Of a DNA stretch of 37,310 nt, positions 23,710 through 32,279 are shown in pieces. The stretch spans positions 1 to 37,310 of the forward strand of contig CAJXKN010000004.1 of assembly GCA_913055585.1 (NCBI GenBank). Reading direction: 5' to 3'. This DNA comes from an uncultured Caldisericota bacterium (GTDB taxonomy: Bacteria > Caldisericota > Caldisericia > Caldisericales > Caldisericaceae). Every line of letters begins with the position of its first letter. Position 1 is the first letter of the stretch. Position numbers and translations under genes: made by a program. The notes under the pieces are model-generated. The model saw only the letters and a list, made by a program, of their open reading frames with translations. It was not told the DNA's origin and made no database searches.

Positions 23710-26430
23710 TTATATTTTTTGAATTTTACAAGCAGCTACTTTATATTCAGGAATCTTTGCAACAGGGTCAAGCACAGGATTAGTCAAAACATTTGCTGCA
23801 GCCTCTTTAAAGTGGAAAGATACAAATACAACACCTGGTTTAGGTCTATCAGATATGCGTGCATTTAGTTTAATACTCCCTCTCCGTGTAGAAACTTTTA
23901 CCATTTCATTATCTTTAATATTTAGTTTTTCTGCATCAATAGGATTTATTTCTATGTAATTGTGCGGAACAAACGTATCAAGCACTTTAACCCTTCTTGT
24001 TTCATTACCTGAGTGGTAATGGTAAAGTATCCTTCCAGTTGTAAGTACAAATGGATATTCACTATCAGGCAGTTCTTTTGGAGCTTTGTACTCAACAGGC
24101 GAGATAAGTCCTTTTCCATTTGGGCGCTTAAAATGTCCGTCTCTGTGGAGAATCTTTGTGCCAGGATGATTATCATCTATGCAAGGCCACTGCAATCCCT
24201 GCTTTTCAAGCCTGTAGTGGTGAATACCTGCATAGGATGGAGTAAGAGATGCTATCTCATCTGCAATTTCCGAACTGTTTTTATAATTCATAGGGTACCC
24301 CATTGCAGTTGCAACCTCGCAAACAATTTCCCAATCAAATTTTGTCCCCTCTGGTTTTTCCCTTGCAATTCTTAAGAGCTGTACTCTTCTCTCACTATTT
24401 GTAAAAGTACCATCCTTTTCGTATGCGGCAGCTGCAGGGAATACAACATCTGCAAGTTCTGCCGTTTCTGAAAGGAAAATATCCTGCACAGCAAGAAATT
24501 CTAAACTTTCAATACCTTTACGTACAGATTTTATGTCAGGTTCGCTCATCATAGGATTTTCTCCCATAATATAAATAGCTTTAAGTTCCCCTGCTATTGC
24601 CTTTTCTCCGAATTCTGAAACAGGAATGCCAATCTTTGAAGGTAGCTTTACACCCCATGCTTTCTCAAATTTTTCCCTTACTTTATCATCAGTTACCTTC
24701 TGATACCCAGGGTATACATTTGGCAAAGCACCCATATCACAGGCACCCTGAACGTTTGCTTGTCCTCTTAAAGGATTAATACCTGTGCCTTCCCTTCCTA
24801 AATTTCCAGTAATAAGAGCAAGATTTGCGATGCTTAATACATTATCTGTGCCTGTTGTATGCTGTGTAATACCCATCGTATAGAAAATTACTGCATTTTT
24901 TGCCTTACCGTAAATTTCGGCAGCTTGCTTGATAAGATTCTTGTCTACTCCTGTAATTTTGGAAACAGTATTAAGGTCATATTTTTCTACAACTTCCTTA
25001 AATTTTTCAAATCCTTCCGTGTGTGCTTCTATGAATTCCTTATCAATGAGTCCTTCATCAATAATCACTTTCATTATGCCATTTAGTAATGCAACATCAC
25101 TTCCCGGGTTGTGCTGAATGAAAAGGTCACTAGCTTTTGCGATATCTGTCTTTCTCGGGTCACACACGATGAGTTTTGCACCATCATCTCTCTGATGCTT
25201 CTTTACAATCTGAGAAAGTACAGGATGTGTTTCAGTCATATTAGAGCCTATAACAAACATTACATCAGCATCTTTTATATCGTCAAAAGAATTTGTTGCA
25301 GCCCCTGCACCGAGTGCTCTACCAAGTCCTGCAACTGTAGAAGAATGACAGAGCCGTGCACAGTTATCCACATTATTTGTACCAATTACTGCTCTTGCAA
25401 ATTTCTGCACAACATAATTATCCTCATTAGTGCACCGTGAAGAGCCTAAAACGCCAATTGAATCAGGGCCGTACTTCTCTTTAATCTCTCTCAATCGTTT
25501 TGCAGTGTACTTAATTGCTTCATCCCAGGTGGCTTTTCTGAATTTACCATTCTCTTTAATTAATGGACTGGTAAGCCTATCTTTGCTGTTTACATACTCA
25601 TAGCCAAACCTTCCTTTTACGCACGTCCTGCCGTCGTTTACCAGTGGGTTTTTAATCCCTTTTGCCATCACAAGGTTGTTATTCTTGTCTTTGTACAGTC
25701 TCAAATTACATCCTACTCCACAGTATGCACAAATTGTATCAGTTGGCTCAAGCTGAAAGATTTTTCCTTTGCCAACTCTTGGTTTTTCAATTAATGCTGC
25801 AGTAGGGCATGCTTGAACACACTCACCACAGAACTGACAATCTGTTTGTTCCAAAGGTAATGTGAAAGGAGTAGAAACAACTGACTTGTATCCTCTCATT
25901 GCTATACCAATTGCCTCAACAATTGCTTGATTTTCACAGGCATTTACACACCGTCCGCACAAAATACATTTTTGAGGATCAAGCTGAATAAATGGGTTTG
26001 TATCCCAGGACGTTTCTTTCGGAACCTCAAAAGCTTCTTTATCATCAAGGAATTCGCTTTTCTTTATACCGAACTCGTATGCAAGGTTTTGTAATTCACA
26101 ATCTCCATCCTCATCGCACGTCATACAGTCAAGCGGATGGTGTGCCAGAGCAAGTTCAAGATTCATCTTTCTTGCTTCCCTAACAAGAGGAGTGTTTGTA
26201 AAAATTTCCATTCCTTCTTTTACTCTGGTAATACAGGAACGCTTTAACGTTCTTTCTCCTTTTACCTCTACCACACAAACACCGCAGGAGCCTTCTTCTG
26301 AAATACCTTCAAGATAACAAAGCGTAGGAATGTTTATCCCTGCTTTTCTGCAAGCATCCAAAATTCTTGTTCCTTCTTCTACCTGATAGTCTTTTCCATC
26401 AATTTTTACATTAATAAGTTTATCACTCAT
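23710..26430 (-). CDS. NAD-linked formate dehydrogenase, catalytic (molybdenum/tungsten) subunit
   Basis: A 906-residue enzyme interconverting formate and CO2. Domains in order: NuoG-like 2Fe-2S (C38, C49, C52, C66); His-Cys 4Fe-4S (H98, C102, C105, C111); two ferredoxin-type 4Fe-4S clusters (C155-C165 and C198-C208); the molybdopterin-domain cluster (C234, C237, C241, C270); the bis-MGD catalytic domain; and the C-terminal dinucleotide-binding domain. The active site reads NCARLCHSST, with Cys361 and His362, so this is a cysteine enzyme, not a selenocysteine one, and no in-frame TGA is needed. AGGAGG lies in the end of the upstream gene, with an 8-nt overlap (ATGAGTGA). No signal peptide, so cytoplasmic. 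Molybdenum versus tungsten is not decidable here. Confidence 0.93.
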   Translation of the reverse strand: MSDKLINVKIDGKDYQVEEGTRILDACRKAGINIPTLCYLEGISEEGSCGVCVVEVKGERTLKRSCITRVKEGMEIFTNTPLVREARKMNLELALAHHPLDCMTCDEDGDCELQNLAYEFGIKKSEFLDDKEAFEVPKETSWDTNPFIQLDPQKCILCGRCVNACENQAIVEAIGIAMRGYKSVVSTPFTLPLEQTDCQFCGECVQACPTAALIEKPRVGKGKIFQLEPTDTICAYCGVGCNLRLYKDKNNNLVMAKGIKNPLVNDGRTCVKGRFGYEYVNSKDRLTSPLIKENGKFRKATWDEAIKYTAKRLREIKEKYGPDSIGVLGSSRCTNEDNYVVQKFARAVIGTNNVDNCARLCHSSTVAGLGRALGAGAATNSFDDIKDADVMFVIGSNMTETHPVLSQIVKKHQRDDGAKLIVCDPRKTDIAKASDLFIQHNPGSDVALLNGIMKVIIDEGLIDKEFIEAHTEGFEKFKEVVEKYDLNTVSKITGVDKNLIKQAAEIYGKAKNAVIFYTMGITQHTTGTDNVLSIANLALITGNLGREGTGINPLRGQANVQGACDMGALPNVYPGYQKVTDDKVREKFEKAWGVKLPSKIGIPVSEFGEKAIAGELKAIYIMGENPMMSEPDIKSVRKGIESLEFLAVQDIFLSETAELADVVFPAAAAYEKDGTFTNSERRVQLLRIAREKPEGTKFDWEIVCEVATAMGYPMNYKNSSEIADEIASLTPSYAGIHHYRLEKQGLQWPCIDDNHPGTKILHRDGHFKRPNGKGLISPVEYKAPKELPDSEYPFVLTTGRILYHYHSGNETRRVKVLDTFVPHNYIEINPIDAEKLNIKDNEMVKVSTRRGSIKLNARISDRPKPGVVFVSFHFKEAAANVLTNPVLDPVAKIPEYKVAACKIQKI

Positions 26431-28153
26431 TGCTACCTCCTTCAGCTTTCTTATCTTCTATGTATCCCATCCATTCATCCCTAAACTTTTTTATAGAGTC
26501 CACAATAACATTAGAAGCGGTCTGACCCAAAGGGCAGAGAGCCGTTAATCGCATATCCTTTCCAAGGCGTTCAAGGGTATCAAGATCTCTCTCTTTTCCT
26601 CTTCCTTTTGAAATCCTATCTATTATTTTATACATTTGCTCGGTACCAACTCTACCGGGTGTGCATTTTCCACAGCATTCCCGTCTGAAGAAATAAGCAA
26701 TATTCTTTGCAATATCTACAATATCTCTTGTTTCATCCATAACCATTATGGCACCAGAGCCAGGCCCAGCACCTATGGTTGCAAGTGAGTTAAAATCAAC
26801 AGGAGTGTCAAATTGATCAGGAGTAAGAAGGAATCCAGATACTCCTCCAAGAATTATAGCCTTGAGTTTTTTGCCATTCTTTACTCCACCACCAAACTTA
26901 TTTACAATCTCTGAAAGTGGCGTACCGAAAGGGGCTTCAACGGCACCTTTCCAGTTAATATCTCCTGACAAGCTAAAAAGCTTTGTTCCATAAGAGCCAG
27001 GAACTCCAATTTTCCTGTACCAATCCGCGCCATTTGCAATAATTAATGGTACATTAACAAATGTTTCGACATTATTAATAACTGTAGGCTTTCTAAATAA
27101 TCCATAAGCAGGAGGATAGGGTGGTTTTTTTCTTGGCTCTCCCCTATGCCCTTCAATTGATTCCATAAGAGCTGTCTCTTCTCCAACAACATAGGAGCCT
27201 GCTCCCCTATGAACCTCAATATCAAATGAAAAACCACTTCCTAAAATATTCTTACCAAGAAAACCACGGCTTCTTGCATCTTTTATTGCTTTTTCCATCC
27301 TTTTTATTGAAAGACTGTATTCACCTCTTATATAGATGTAACCATATTTACAACCTGCTGCAAATGCTGCAATAATCATTCCTTCAATAACAGAGTGAGG
27401 ATTCCCTTCCATTATTACCCTGTCCTTAAAGGTACCTGGCTCACCTTCATCTGCATTGCAAATTAAGTACTTGTCGGAACCCAGAGCTTTTGCCGTAAAT
27501 TCCCATTTCTTTCCAGTTGGAAATCCTGCCCCGCCTCTTCCTCTGAGTTCTGACTTTTTAATTTCATCAATTACCCATTGAGGTCCGTTGCTAATTGCCT
27601 TTTTAAGAGCACCATAACCACCTGAAGCAATATATTCATCAATACTTTCAGGATTAATCACTCCGACATTCTTTAGTAACACTCTTCCATGTGCTGGAAG
27701 GATCTGCACTGCAGGATATCCTTTTTTAGCCTTTCCGTTTCTTACTTCCTTTATAATTTCAGGAATCTGATCCGGGGTAAGGTTGCCAAAAGGAATTTCA
27801 TCAATCATCATCGCAGGAGCAATAGAACACATTCCAAGGCAGCTACTTCCTTCAAGGGTAAATTCACCATCATTTGTTGTCTCTCCGATTCCAATACCAA
27901 GTACTTCTTCAAGTTTTTTAATTACATCTTTCCCCTTTCCCATATGGCAGGAAAGGCCTCTGCATACCCTTATGATATGCTTACCTCGAGGTTTTATGGA
28001 AAACATTGAATAAAAAGTTGCAAATCCATAAACCTTTGACAGGGGTAGCTTATTCCTAACAGCCACGGAAAGTGCATCCTCAAGCGAAATGAAGTTTTTA
28101 TTGTTTTCACCTTGAGCTTCATACAAAGCATCCGTTAATGACTTTTCTTTCAT
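26423..28153 (-). CDS. NuoE-NuoF fusion, NADH-binding diaphorase subunit of formate dehydrogenase
   Basis: A 576-residue flavoprotein. Residues 1-115 are a NuoE-type domain with a short helical part and a 2Fe-2S thioredoxin fold (C64, C69, C105, C109). From about residue 155 it is NuoF-like: GRGGAGFPTGKKW (205-217) for FMN and NADH, CNADEGEPGTFKDR, and the C-terminal 4Fe-4S motif CCGKCTPGR with a later Cys in LCPLGQTA. It lacks the extra ferredoxin domain found at the C terminus of HydB/HymB proteins. The layout recalls HoxF. With the catalytic subunit it would pass formate electrons to NAD+. AAGGAGG precedes the ATG. A decayed NuoE N-terminal domain lies 25 nt upstream. Confidence 0.92.
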   Translation of the reverse strand: MKEKSLTDALYEAQGENNKNFISLEDALSVAVRNKLPLSKVYGFATFYSMFSIKPRGKHIIRVCRGLSCHMGKGKDVIKKLEEVLGIGIGETTNDGEFTLEGSSCLGMCSIAPAMMIDEIPFGNLTPDQIPEIIKEVRNGKAKKGYPAVQILPAHGRVLLKNVGVINPESIDEYIASGGYGALKKAISNGPQWVIDEIKKSELRGRGGAGFPTGKKWEFTAKALGSDKYLICNADEGEPGTFKDRVIMEGNPHSVIEGMIIAAFAAGCKYGYIYIRGEYSLSIKRMEKAIKDARSRGFLGKNILGSGFSFDIEVHRGAGSYVVGEETALMESIEGHRGEPRKKPPYPPAYGLFRKPTVINNVETFVNVPLIIANGADWYRKIGVPGSYGTKLFSLSGDINWKGAVEAPFGTPLSEIVNKFGGGVKNGKKLKAIILGGVSGFLLTPDQFDTPVDFNSLATIGAGPGSGAIMVMDETRDIVDIAKNIAYFFRRECCGKCTPGRVGTEQMYKIIDRISKGRGKERDLDTLERLGKDMRLTALCPLGQTASNVIVDSIKKFRDEWMGYIEDKKAEGGSNE

Positions 28154-28178
28154 TTTTTACACCTCCTTATATAGTATT

Positions 28179-28379
28179 TTAAAATAAATTACGAGAAATC
28201 ATAATACTGTAAACTTTCAATAGGATAGCTTTAACCTTGTCAGAAACGTACCGCAAGGATTCTTTTGGTAAATAACCGATACCTTGCTGCATTCCATAAA
28301 ATATCTGAATAAGGGATGCAGGATTTGCTTCCAACCCCCTTATTCCAAGTTCCATTTGAGGACATTTTACTTCTTTCAT
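28179..28379 (-). pseudogene. Truncated NuoE-like N-terminal domain
   Basis: A 66-codon frame (ATG at 28379 with AGGAG 5 nt before it; a GTG at 28406 is less likely). From about the middle it matches the NuoE helical domain: LIQIFYGMQQGIGYLPKESL corresponds to the family pattern of LxxIL..Q...GYLPEEAL. The end KVYSIMISRNLF lines up without gaps with KVYGFATFYSMF of the next gene and then hits a stop, just before the 2Fe-2S domain should begin. It is therefore probably a broken nuoE, although its promoter and binding site are intact and a small helical protein may still be made. Confidence 0.6.
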
Positions 28380-28420
28380 ACCATCTCCTATCGTGATTAT
28401 CTTCACTTATATTATAGTGT

Positions 28421-28448
28421 ATTATAACACTTAAAAAAAATAAATCAA
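28421..28448 (-). promoter_or_regulatory. Promoter of the formate dehydrogenase operon
   Basis: On the minus strand TTGATT (28443-28448) and TATAAT (28421-28426) with a 16-bp, T-rich spacer. A second TATAAT follows 4 bp downstream (28411-28416). Transcription would start near 28414, about 35 nt before the NuoE-remnant ATG. The rest of the gap to 28663 is AT-rich and contains no gene; an 11-bp direct repeat CAAAATAGTGT occurs at about 28488 and 28643. Confidence 0.7.
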
Positions 28449-28663
28449 GTCCATCTGCTACATCTGAATTAGGTTGATATGGTACGCAAAATAGTGTATT
28501 TTTTCATTATTGCTCCTAACATAATTCCAAAAAAACCTTTTAAAACTTCGGATTAAGTTTTATAATAAAAAAGATGTATATAAAAAAATGCTGCAGTCAT
28601 AGAAGAAACAGTTTAAAAAGTAGCTTCATTTACAATTGCAGTCAAAATAGTGTGAACAGTATT

Positions 28664-28691
28664 TTGTTATAAATAATTTTTTCTCTATAAT
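28664..28691 (+). promoter_or_regulatory. Promoter of the first MscS gene
   Basis: TTGTTA (28664-28669), 16 bp, TATAAT (28686-28691). The predicted start is near 28698, leaving a leader of about 15 nt that is almost all ribosome binding site (GAGGGAGGTG). Confidence 0.65.
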
Positions 28692-28712
28692 AAAGTTGAG
28701 GGAGGTGCTTGG

Positions 28713-29762
28713 ATGGAACAGATAAAATCATTTTTACAGGTAAGTTTTTATAATAATACGATGAAAGAATATTTTTTAGCTATCATTACTTTTTTGATAT
28801 GTATCGTTATTATAAAGTTGTTTGATAAATTTATATTAAGGAAGCTCGATAAGATAGTGAAAAAAACTAAAAGCAGCCTGGATGATTTGGTTGTCTTTAC
28901 CTTCAAGAAATCCATACCTGCATTTTATATTATAGCGTTCTACATAAGTATCTTCACTCTCAATTTGACTGAGAAAGTTAAAAGTGCTTTCATAATTTCA
29001 GCAAAAATTATCGTTATCATTTACATTGTATACATTCTTTCCATTTCCATCGATTGGTTCGTTAACCAACACTTAAACAAGGAGAATATCACTGCAAGGG
29101 AGCGTGCTCTCAAGAACAGCGCAAAGTTTGTTAAGTTTATCGTATATATATTTGCCCTTCTACTTCTACTGAACAATCTAAATATTAAAATAACTTCCAT
29201 TCTTACAGGACTTGGCATTGCAGGTATTGCTGTAGCACTTGCCGTGCAAACGATACTGAGCGACCTGTTTAGCTATTTTACAATTATCTTTGATAAGCCC
29301 TTTGAAGAGGGTGATTTTATCGTATTTGGTGATTTCTCTGGCACTGTAGAGCATATTGGGTTGAAATCTACACGTGTGAGAAGTTTGAGTGGCGAGGAAA
29401 TTGTTGTTTCAAATGCAGAGCTTACCAGTACGAAAATAAGAAATTATAAAAGGATGAAGAAGCGAAGAGTAGTCTTTAGCTTAGGCGTAACCTATGATAC
29501 TCCTATTGAAAAACTCAAAGAAATACCGATTATTATTGAAAATATTATTAAGAATATTAAAGATGCTACGTTTGATAGAGCACACTTTATTTCTTTCGGG
29601 GATTTCAGCTTAAATTTTGAAATTGTTTATTATGTATCTGATAGCGACTATCTTAAATATATGAATATACAGCAGGATATTAATCTCAAAATTGCTGAAG
29701 AATTTAAAAAAAGAAATATTGAGTTTGCATTTCCTACACAAGTTATTTACATAAATAAGTGA
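28713..29762 (+). CDS. Small-conductance mechanosensitive channel, MscS family
   Basis: A 349-residue membrane protein. Four hydrophobic segments lie at about 20-40, 70-90, 95-115 and 140-190. The last is the pore helix with the glycine/alanine pattern GLGIAGIAVALAVQTILSD, followed by the beta domain (FDKPFEEGDFIVFGD, STRVRSLSGEEIVVSNAEL) and the C-terminal alpha/beta domain. MscS channels open under membrane tension and release solutes after osmotic downshift. A strong binding site (GGGAGGTG) precedes the ATG. It is divergent from the formate operon and has its own promoter. Confidence 0.9.
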   Translation: MEQIKSFLQVSFYNNTMKEYFLAIITFLICIVIIKLFDKFILRKLDKIVKKTKSSLDDLVVFTFKKSIPAFYIIAFYISIFTLNLTEKVKSAFIISAKIIVIIYIVYILSISIDWFVNQHLNKENITARERALKNSAKFVKFIVYIFALLLLLNNLNIKITSILTGLGIAGIAVALAVQTILSDLFSYFTIIFDKPFEEGDFIVFGDFSGTVEHIGLKSTRVRSLSGEEIVVSNAELTSTKIRNYKRMKKRRVVFSLGVTYDTPIEKLKEIPIIIENIIKNIKDATFDRAHFISFGDFSLNFEIVYYVSDSDYLKYMNIQQDINLKIAEEFKKRNIEFAFPTQVIYINK

Positions 29763-29776
29763 AGACTATTATCAAA

Positions 29777-29804
29777 TTGAGTTTTTTATAAATTTAGATA
29801 TAAT
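29777..29804 (+). promoter_or_regulatory. Promoter of dnaX, placed for a leaderless transcript
   Basis: TTGAGT (29777-29782), 16 bp, TATAAT (29799-29804). The usual start point, 7 nt past the -10 box, is 29811, which is the A of the dnaX ATG. No ribosome binding site precedes that ATG, consistent with a leaderless mRNA. Confidence 0.65.
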
Positions 29805-29810
29805 AGAACT

Positions 29811-31349
29811 ATGGGATATTTAGCACTTTACAGGAAATATAGGCCACAAATTTTTGAAGAAGTCGTTGAGCAAGAAACTGTCGTAAAGATTTTGCAAGAA
29901 GCGTTAAGGCAAAAAAAGATTGCTCACGCATACCTATTTTCAGGTCCAAAAGGGACTGGTAAAACGTCTGTTGCAAGGATTTTTGCAAAAGGGTTGAACT
30001 GTGAAAAAGGGCCTACACCAACACCCTGTATGAAATGTAAAAACTGTATCACTATTAGTAATGGTACCAATTTAGATGTAATTGAAATTGATGCTGCTTC
30101 AAATAGAGGTATTGATGAAATAAGAGATTTAAAGGAAAAAGTAAGATATGCACCCATTTCATCGCGGTACAAAGTATATATTATTGATGAAGTACATATG
30201 CTTACTCCTCAGGCATTCAATGCACTGTTAAAAACTCTTGAGGAGCCTCCGCAAAATGTGGTATTTATTCTTGCAACAACTGCTCCAGAAAAGCTACCTC
30301 CAACAATTCTATCACGGTGTGAGCGTTTCTATTTCAAACCTATCTCTATAAACGGTTTAACAAAAAAGATAAAAGAAGTTGCAACAAAAGAAGGCACAAA
30401 AATTACTGATGGGGCAGCGATGCTTATTGCTCGCTTTTCATCAGGCTCTCTACGCAATGCTTTAAGCCTTCTGGATCAGGCAATCACAATGTACGAAGAA
30501 ATTGACGAAGAAAGTATAAGGATGCTTGTTGGCATACCAGAGGAAGAAATACTGAAGGATTTTCTGGATAGCATTATTGAAAATAATGCTAAAAATGCAC
30601 TACAGATTATTATTTCCATAGCTGATAGCGGAAAGGATAGTAAAGTATTCATCAATGAATTTCTTATGTATATGCAGGACCTTATCACGGGTAAATTACT
30701 TGGTTTTGACTATCTTGCAGGAAAAAGAGATAAAGATTTTTTGAATACAATGCGGAAACAGGCAAGGTATATTACTAATAAACGATGCGTAGAAATCTCC
30801 TCTATATTTGCTGAAACCTTGAATAATATTCGACTGTTTCCTGATCCATTCTTTCCAATAGAGCTCGCCACTCTTTCCTGTATAAAAGAAGAAGTTTCTG
30901 AAGAAAAAATCTTTACTGTAGAAGAACAAACGAAAGAAACCAAAAAACAAGAAATACCAATAAAGGAAACGGATGCTTTAGCCACTGTTCGTACACACTG
31001 GAATGATATAATAACAGAGGTAAAAAGGAAGAATACACCTCTTGGTGCAATTCTTATGAGAGTGAACCCGGTTGAATTAAAGGATAATGTTCTTACGCTG
31101 CTCCCTGAGAGGAAGTTTTACCTTGAGATGCTGAATAATCCGGATAACATTAAAATATTAGAAGAGGCTCTGAAAAAAATCTTATTAAAAGATATAAGAA
31201 TTACCTGTATTGCTCCAGAAGAGAAAAAAGCATTTAACAAAGAAGAAGAAATTGAGAAAATGAAAGAGAAAAAAGAAGTTAAAGAAACTTTAAGTTTATT
31301 TGATGGTGTTATTACTGATATAAAAAATACTGAGGAGGAAAACAAATGA
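29811..31349 (+). CDS. dnaX: DNA polymerase III subunit tau/gamma (clamp loader)
   Basis: A 512-residue AAA+ protein that drives loading of the sliding clamp and ties together replicative polymerases. Motifs: Walker A GPKGTGKT (45-52), zinc site C64, C73, C76 and C79, Walker B IIDEVHM (124-130), the sensor region ILATTAPEKLPPTILSRC, and the gamma domain III (about 240-360). A lysine- and glutamate-rich linker and a short C-terminal domain follow. The gene is followed by ybaB with a 4-nt overlap and then recR, the classic dnaX-ybaB-recR order. Confidence 0.95.
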   Translation: MGYLALYRKYRPQIFEEVVEQETVVKILQEALRQKKIAHAYLFSGPKGTGKTSVARIFAKGLNCEKGPTPTPCMKCKNCITISNGTNLDVIEIDAASNRGIDEIRDLKEKVRYAPISSRYKVYIIDEVHMLTPQAFNALLKTLEEPPQNVVFILATTAPEKLPPTILSRCERFYFKPISINGLTKKIKEVATKEGTKITDGAAMLIARFSSGSLRNALSLLDQAITMYEEIDEESIRMLVGIPEEEILKDFLDSIIENNAKNALQIIISIADSGKDSKVFINEFLMYMQDLITGKLLGFDYLAGKRDKDFLNTMRKQARYITNKRCVEISSIFAETLNNIRLFPDPFFPIELATLSCIKEEVSEEKIFTVEEQTKETKKQEIPIKETDALATVRTHWNDIITEVKRKNTPLGAILMRVNPVELKDNVLTLLPERKFYLEMLNNPDNIKILEEALKKILLKDIRITCIAPEEKKAFNKEEEIEKMKEKKEVKETLSLFDGVITDIKNTEEENK

Positions 31350-31663
31350 GAAATATGAAAGATTTAATGAAAAAAGCACAAGAATTACAGCAAAAAATGG
31401 AAGAAATAGATAAAGAATTAGAAGAAACAAGAGTGGAAGGCATTGCAGGAGGAGGCGTTGTAAAAGCCATTGTTACAGGCAAATTAGAAATTGTTTCAAT
31501 AGATATTTCAGAAGAAGTCATTGATAAAGAAGATAAAGAAATGCTTGAAGATATGATTGTTGCAGCTATAAAGGAAGCCCAAGAAAAAGCAAGGAAAATT
31601 TCTCAGGAAAAGGTCGCAGCTCTCGGCCTGGGGCAGGTACCTGGTTTAGGGTTTCCAAACTGA
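31346..31663 (+). CDS. ybaB: Nucleoid-associated protein, YbaB/EbfC family
   Basis: A 105-residue dimeric DNA-binding protein. The family pattern is seen as MKKAQELQQKMEEIDKELEE, a helix that pairs in the dimer, then GGGVVKAIVTGKLEIVSIDI and the C-terminal helix. YbaB proteins coat the nucleoid and are almost always encoded beside dnaX and recR. GAGGAGG precedes the ATG inside the end of dnaX, with an ATGA overlap. Confidence 0.93.
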   Translation: MRNMKDLMKKAQELQQKMEEIDKELEETRVEGIAGGGVVKAIVTGKLEIVSIDISEEVIDKEDKEMLEDMIVAAIKEAQEKARKISQEKVAALGLGQVPGLGFPN

Positions 31664-31667
31664 TTAG

Positions 31668-32267
31668 ATGAATAATCTTCCTAATAAAATTGAAGAGCTT
31701 ATTAAAGTAATTTCTTCTCTTCCGGGAATAGGGCCAAAAAGTGCCGAAAGGATAGCTCTGTATATATTAAGTATGAGCGACAGTAAAGTACAGAAGCTTG
31801 TTGAAACGATACAAAATACAAAAAAAGATGTGCATCTCTGCCCTATCTGTTTTAACCTTACTGATAAAGAAATATGCGATATCTGTGCAAATCCTGCAAG
31901 AGACCATTCGGTTATCTGTGTAGTAGAAGAGGTAAGAGATTTATTTGCCATAGAAAAGAGTGGGTATTATAATGGTGTATATCATGTGCTTCATGGAAGT
32001 ATTGACCCTATGAATCATATCTCACCTGAGGATCTAAAAATAAAAGAGCTCGTAGAACGTGTTGCAAAAGGAAACATAAAAGAAGTAATTATTGCAACAA
32101 ATCCTAACTTTAATGGAGATATTACAGCACTTTACATTAAAAAACTTTTGAAGCCTTACCGTATAAAAATTACACGTATTGCAACGGGTCTTCCGAAAGG
32201 TACAGAGATTGATTTTGCTGACTCTGTGACTCTTTCAATGGCAATAAAAGAACGCAAAGAGATTTAA
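31668..32267 (+). CDS. recR: Recombination mediator protein RecR
   Basis: A 199-residue RecR, which with RecO or RecF loads RecA at gaps. Features in order: helix-hairpin-helix LPGIGPKSAERIALYIL (residues 18-34), four-Cys zinc site (CPICFNLTDKEICDIC), the Toprim domain opening ICVVEE, and the C-terminal ATGLPKGTEIDFADSVTL Walker-like stretch. Length is normal. The ATG is 4 nt after the ybaB stop and has only a weak binding site, suggesting coupled translation. Confidence 0.95.
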   Translation: MNNLPNKIEELIKVISSLPGIGPKSAERIALYILSMSDSKVQKLVETIQNTKKDVHLCPICFNLTDKEICDICANPARDHSVICVVEEVRDLFAIEKSGYYNGVYHVLHGSIDPMNHISPEDLKIKELVERVAKGNIKEVIIATNPNFNGDITALYIKKLLKPYRIKITRIATGLPKGTEIDFADSVTLSMAIKERKEI

Positions 32268-32279
32268 TCTCACAAGATT

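Noticed and set aside
24013-24375. 120-codon plus-strand frame inside the formate dehydrogenase gene, and similar antisense frames elsewhere
   Set aside because: They are shadows of genes with clear family matches and have no credible start sites or homology.
25431-25441. Selenocysteine in formate dehydrogenase
   Set aside because: The active-site residue is an ordinary cysteine (ARLCHSS) and no in-frame TGA interrupts the gene.
31200-31300. Programmed frameshift in dnaX at AAAAAAG runs (to make a short gamma form)
   Set aside because: The A-runs are not in the frame needed for the usual A-AAA-AAG slip, and I see no supporting stem-loop; they reflect a lysine-rich linker.
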